Origin: an uncultured Actinoplanes sp.
Lineage (GTDB): Bacteria > Actinomycetota > Actinomycetes > Mycobacteriales > Micromonosporaceae
NCBI GenBank assembly: GCA_934667465.1
Contig: CAKUMG010000163.1
Span: forward strand, 1-9,151
Reading direction: 5' to 3'
Length of the DNA stretch: 9,151 bases
Shown here: positions 6,661 through 9,151 of the stretch, one piece after another
Layout: every line of letters starts with the position of its first letter
Position numbering within the stretch: position 1 is the stretch's first letter
Position numbers and translations under genes: made by a program
Notes under the pieces: model-generated
Told to the model about the DNA's origin: nothing
Seen by the model: only the letters and a program-made list of their open reading frames with translations
Databases searched by the model: none

Positions 6661-6674
6661 TTAACTCTCGAGAC

Positions 6675-6680
6675 GGAGGT
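6675..6680 (+). promoter_or_regulatory. Ribosome-binding site of the LLM oxidoreductase gene
   Basis: GGAGGT ends five bases before the GTG at 6686. It is the only strong Shine-Dalgarno match at a gene start in this window, and it selects 6686 over the out-of-frame GTG at 6684. Confidence 0.8.
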
Positions 6681-6685
6681 GCAGT

Positions 6686-7531
6686 GTGGTCAGCTTCGGG
6701 ATCATGACAGCGCCGTCCCAGGTCGGCTATGACGAGATCGTGCGCGTGTGGCGCGAGGCGGACACCCTGCCGCAGATCGAGCACGCCTGGCTCTACGACC
6801 ACCTGATGCCGATCGGCGGGGATCCGGCCGGACCCACGTACGAGGGCTGGTCGTTGCTCTCGGCCCTGGCGGCGCAGACCCGGCGGTTGCGGCTCGGCCT
6901 GCTGGTGACCAGCAACCGCTTCCGGCCGCCCGCAATGCTGGCGAAGATCGCAACGACTGTCGACGTGGTCGCCGGCGGGCGGCTCGACTTCGGGATCGGC
7001 GTCGGATCGCGGCCGGGGCACCCGCTCGCGCGGCGCGAGTACGCGGCGCACGGCCTGCCCTTCCACGAGACCGCCGACGCGATCGGCAGCCTCGCCGAGG
7101 CGCTCACCGTCATCCGGCGGCTGTGGACCGCGCCGGAACCGTTCGACTTCGACGGCAAGTATGTGCAGCTCACCGGCGCGTTCGGCAACCCGAAGCCGGT
7201 GCAGCACCCGCACCCGCCCATCATGATCGGCGGCCGCTCGGCCCCGGTGCTGCGGCTCGCCGCCGAGCACGCCGACCTGTGGAACATCGCCGGCGGCGAC
7301 CTCGCGGACGCCGTCGGCCGGAGCGCCCTGCTCGACCGCTACTGCGCCGAACTGGGCCGCGACCCGGCCACCATCACCCGTTCCATCACCGTGCCGGTCT
7401 CCCCCGACCGGCCGGGCACCACCCGCGACGGGATCAGCGCGGCGGTCGACGCCGGCTTCCGGCACATCGTGCTGATCCTGCAGCCGCCCTACCCGTACAG
7501 CCTCGGCGAAGCCCTCAAGGACATCCTGTGA
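6686..7531 (+). CDS. LLM-class F420-dependent oxidoreductase
   Basis: A 281-residue cytoplasmic enzyme of the luciferase-like monooxygenase fold, of the group that uses reduced coenzyme F420 for hydride transfer. Visible family signatures are an early beta strand (VSFGIM), YDHLMP (37-42), a TVDVVAGGRLDFGIGVGSRP block (91-110) that is characteristic of F420-type members, a PPIMIGG strand (177-183) and the following helix with EHADLWN (194-200). The GTG start has a GGAGGT five bases upstream. It is the first gene of a two-gene operon; its stop overlaps the start of the alpha/beta hydrolase. Paired palindromic operators in the promoter suggest induction by a small molecule. The substrate is not evident. 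It could belong to the Rv1855c-like subfamily, but I cannot confirm that here. FMN use is less likely. Confidence 0.87.
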   Translation: MVSFGIMTAPSQVGYDEIVRVWREADTLPQIEHAWLYDHLMPIGGDPAGPTYEGWSLLSALAAQTRRLRLGLLVTSNRFRPPAMLAKIATTVDVVAGGRLDFGIGVGSRPGHPLARREYAAHGLPFHETADAIGSLAEALTVIRRLWTAPEPFDFDGKYVQLTGAFGNPKPVQHPHPPIMIGGRSAPVLRLAAEHADLWNIAGGDLADAVGRSALLDRYCAELGRDPATITRSITVPVSPDRPGTTRDGISAAVDAGFRHIVLILQPPYPYSLGEALKDIL

Positions 7532-8373
7532 GCAATCCCATCATCTCCGTCAAGCCGATCACCCTGCCCGCGCCCGAGCGCGGCACCGACCTGCAGGTCC
7601 GCGTGTCGGCGCCGGTGAGCGGCACCGCCCTGCCCGTCATCGTGTTCTCGCACGGCTTCGGGCAGTCCCTCGACGCGTACGCCCCGCTGGCCGACCACTG
7701 GGCCGCCAACGGCTTCGTGGTCGTCCAGCCCACCCACCTCGACTCGCGCACCCTGGGCCTGCCCGCCGACGATCCCCGTACGCCCGGGATCTGGCGCATC
7801 CGCATCGCCGACCTGGTCCGCGTCCTCGACGAGCTGGGCACGCTCGAAGCCGCCGTCCCCGGCCTCACCGGGCGCGTCGACCGCGACCGCATCACCGTCG
7901 CCGGCCACTCCTGGGGCGCGCAGACCGCGAGCGCGCTGCTCGGCTCGCGGGCCCTGGGCGAGGACTTCACCGACCCCCGGGCGACCAACGGCGTGCTGCT
8001 CGCCCTGACCGGCACGGGCGGCGCCGACCTGTCCCCGTTCGCGGCCGAGCACTTCCCGTTCATGACGCCGGACTTCACCGGGATGCGCGCGCCGGCCCTG
8101 ATCGTCGCGGGCGACCACGACCAGTCCGCGCTGACCGTCCGCGGGCCGGACTGGTTCACTGACGCGTACCACCTCGGCCCCGCGCCGAAGAGCCTGCTCA
8201 CGCTGTTCGACGCGGAGCACTCGCTCGGCGGCATCGTCGGCTTCCACCACACGGAGACGACCGACGAGAGCCCGGAGCGCGTCGCGCTCGTTCAGCGATT
8301 GAGCACCGCCTATCTGCGGGGAACCCTTGACGCCGAGACGCCGGGGTCGCTGGGCAAGCTCGAGTCGAAGTAG
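7528..8373 (+). CDS. Alpha/beta hydrolase (chlorophyllase/dienelactone hydrolase-like)
   Basis: A 281-residue serine hydrolase without a signal peptide. The beta-strand-plus-oxyanion element is VIVFSHGFG (38-45 region), the nucleophile elbow is GHSWG with Ser128, the acid is probably Asp196 in AGDHDQS (Asp198 is an alternative), and the base is His231 in DAEHSLGG. This completes the catalytic triad in canonical order. Resemblance is to the chlorophyllase-like, PAF-acetylhydrolase-like esterases. The GTG at 7528 overlaps the upstream TGA as GTGA, indicating translational coupling with the oxidoreductase. The frame stays open far upstream, but that part reads as arginine- and alanine-rich out-of-frame peptide over the oxidoreductase. 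Acting with an F420 enzyme, it may cleave an ester or lactone before or after reduction; that is inference. Confidence 0.88.
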   Translation: MSNPIISVKPITLPAPERGTDLQVRVSAPVSGTALPVIVFSHGFGQSLDAYAPLADHWAANGFVVVQPTHLDSRTLGLPADDPRTPGIWRIRIADLVRVLDELGTLEAAVPGLTGRVDRDRITVAGHSWGAQTASALLGSRALGEDFTDPRATNGVLLALTGTGGADLSPFAAEHFPFMTPDFTGMRAPALIVAGDHDQSALTVRGPDWFTDAYHLGPAPKSLLTLFDAEHSLGGIVGFHHTETTDESPERVALVQRLSTAYLRGTLDAETPGSLGKLESK

Positions 8374-8380
8374 ATCTCGC

Positions 8381-9124
8381 TCACGGTTTGCGGGCCACGC
8401 CACAGAACTGGTTCACGTCGGCGTGGCCCGTCTCCGCATCCGGCCGCCACCGGTTGCACGGCACGACTCCCGGCTCCAGCAACTCGAGCCCGTCGAAATA
8501 ACGCGTGATCTCGGCCGCACTCCGATACTTGATCTTCGGAGTCCCGTGCGCGTTCCAATACGCCACGACGTCGTCGGCCTCCTCGGTGTTGATGTCCCGG
8601 CACGCATGGGCAACGACGAGATAACTGCCCGGCGGTACGGCGGCCACGAGCTCACCGATGATCTCCCGCGCCCGAGCGTCGTCGCGCACGAAATGCACGA
8701 TCCCCAGCAGCGTGATCGCCACGGGCTCGCTGAAGTCGAGCGCCGCGTTCTTGAGGATCCCGGCCGGATTGTTCAGATCCCCCTCCACGTACGCGGCATT
8801 CGGCGCGCCGCCGAGCAACCGCGTCCCCATCTCGAGCACCAGCGGATCGCTGTCTACATAGGTCACGCGCGCCCCGGGCGCCACCTGATGCGTGTTCTCC
8901 GCCGTCGGCAACCCGGCCCCGATGTCAAGGATCTGCCGGATGCCGCGCTCCTCCACGAGAAACCGCACCATCCGGCGCAGAAACCGGCGATCCTCCCGCG
9001 CCAGCGCCACAATGGACGGCAAGCGCCGCGCGATCTCGTCCCCGGCAGCGCGATCGACCTCGTAGTTGTCGGTGCCGCCGAGCCAGTAGTTCCACAGTCG
9101 AGCCGAGTGCGGAATTTCGCTCAT
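8381..9124 (-). CDS. SAM-dependent methyltransferase, PF04672/DUF574 family
   Basis: A 247-residue class I methyltransferase of an actinobacterial family that is usually present in many copies per genome. The N-terminal family signature is SARLWNYWLGGTDNYEVDR (7-25). SAM-binding motif I is DIGAGLPT (67-74), the acidic end of strand 2 is VDSDP (90-94), and GDLNNP (115-120) and GIVHF (141-145) follow. Length is slightly below what I recall as usual for the family (about 260-280). The substrate is unknown; a role in secondary metabolism or development is often suggested but not shown here. The stop lies 7 bp from the convergent hydrolase stop, with no room for separate terminators. The ATG at 9122-9124 has no ribosome-binding site; a -10 hexamer five bases upstream suggests a leaderless transcript. 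Confidence 0.9.
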   Translation of the reverse strand: MSEIPHSARLWNYWLGGTDNYEVDRAAGDEIARRLPSIVALAREDRRFLRRMVRFLVEERGIRQILDIGAGLPTAENTHQVAPGARVTYVDSDPLVLEMGTRLLGGAPNAAYVEGDLNNPAGILKNAALDFSEPVAITLLGIVHFVRDDARAREIIGELVAAVPPGSYLVVAHACRDINTEEADDVVAYWNAHGTPKIKYRSAAEITRYFDGLELLEPGVVPCNRWRPDAETGHADVNQFCGVARKP

Positions 9125-9129
9125 GCCCC

Positions 9130-9135
9130 ATGCTA
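9130..9135 (-). promoter_or_regulatory. -10 element for a leaderless methyltransferase transcript
   Basis: On the minus strand, 9135-9130 reads TAGCAT, matching the TAnnnT pattern. Only five bases separate it from the ATG, so transcription should begin at or beside the start codon. The -35 region would fall at about 9153 or beyond, outside the window, so it cannot be checked. Confidence 0.45.
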
Positions 9136-9151
9136 ATCCCGTGATCGGCCC

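Noticed and set aside
8374..8380. Bidirectional terminator between the hydrolase and methyltransferase genes
   Set aside because: Only seven bases separate the two stops, and I see no clear stem spanning them.
8327..9136. A plus-strand open frame of 269 codons over the methyltransferase gene
   Set aside because: It overlaps the hydrolase end and the whole methyltransferase, shows no recognisable domain, and the minus strand carries a full SAM-methyltransferase signature.

Overview
The window is about 9.2 kb of very GC-rich DNA with strong G/C preference at third codon positions, frequent GTG starts and few Shine-Dalgarno sequences. The gene families (an actinobacterial CGNR zinc-finger regulator, an F420-dependent LLM-class oxidoreductase, and a PF04672/DUF574 SAM methyltransferase) point to an actinomycete. 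Two large membrane GGDEF-EAL proteins and a FliA/WhiG-type promoter suggest a Micromonosporaceae relative such as Actinoplanes, but that genus-level guess is inference. Genes cover nearly everything; no gene-free stretch exceeds 300 bases. The longest gaps are 6511-6685 (175 nt), 1-125 and 1910-2033. I see no tRNA, rRNA, CRISPR array or mobile element.

Layout. (1) Positions 1-54 hold two perfect copies of a 27-bp GC-rich unit. (2) A CGNR zinc-finger regulator (126-647, minus) is divergent from an MFS transporter (674-1909, plus). An 11-bp-arm inverted repeat (627-661) covers the regulator's GTG start and most of the 26-bp gap, so it is a strong candidate operator for the pair. (3) After a 124-nt gap come two paralogous GGDEF-EAL proteins (2034-4280 and 4282-6510), separated by one base. 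A sigma-28-like promoter (CTCA, 16 nt, GCCGAT) lies so close to the first GTG that the mRNA would be leaderless. (4) A two-gene operon follows: an F420-dependent oxidoreductase (6686-7531) and an alpha/beta hydrolase (7528-8373), overlapping by four bases. Its promoter carries two nearly identical 15-bp TetR-type operators, one between -35 and -10 and one just past the expected transcription start. (5) A DUF574 SAM methyltransferase (8381-9124, minus) converges on the hydrolase with a 7-bp gap and appears to have a leaderless promoter at the right edge.

How the genes may work together. The best candidate for something new is the GGDEF-EAL pair. Both copies keep all recognisable cyclase and phosphodiesterase motifs. 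Only the first keeps the RxxD product-inhibition site; the second has PPDV at the aligned place. The pair could therefore join one product-inhibited and one non-inhibited cyclase, each with its own phosphodiesterase, in one transcript driven by a motility or sporulation sigma factor. In Streptomyces, c-di-GMP controls the WhiG sigma factor through its anti-sigma factor RsiG, so such a promoter would create a feedback loop. That loop is inference. The oxidoreductase-hydrolase operon looks like an inducible small-molecule catabolic or detoxification unit whose TetR-type repressor is not encoded in this window.
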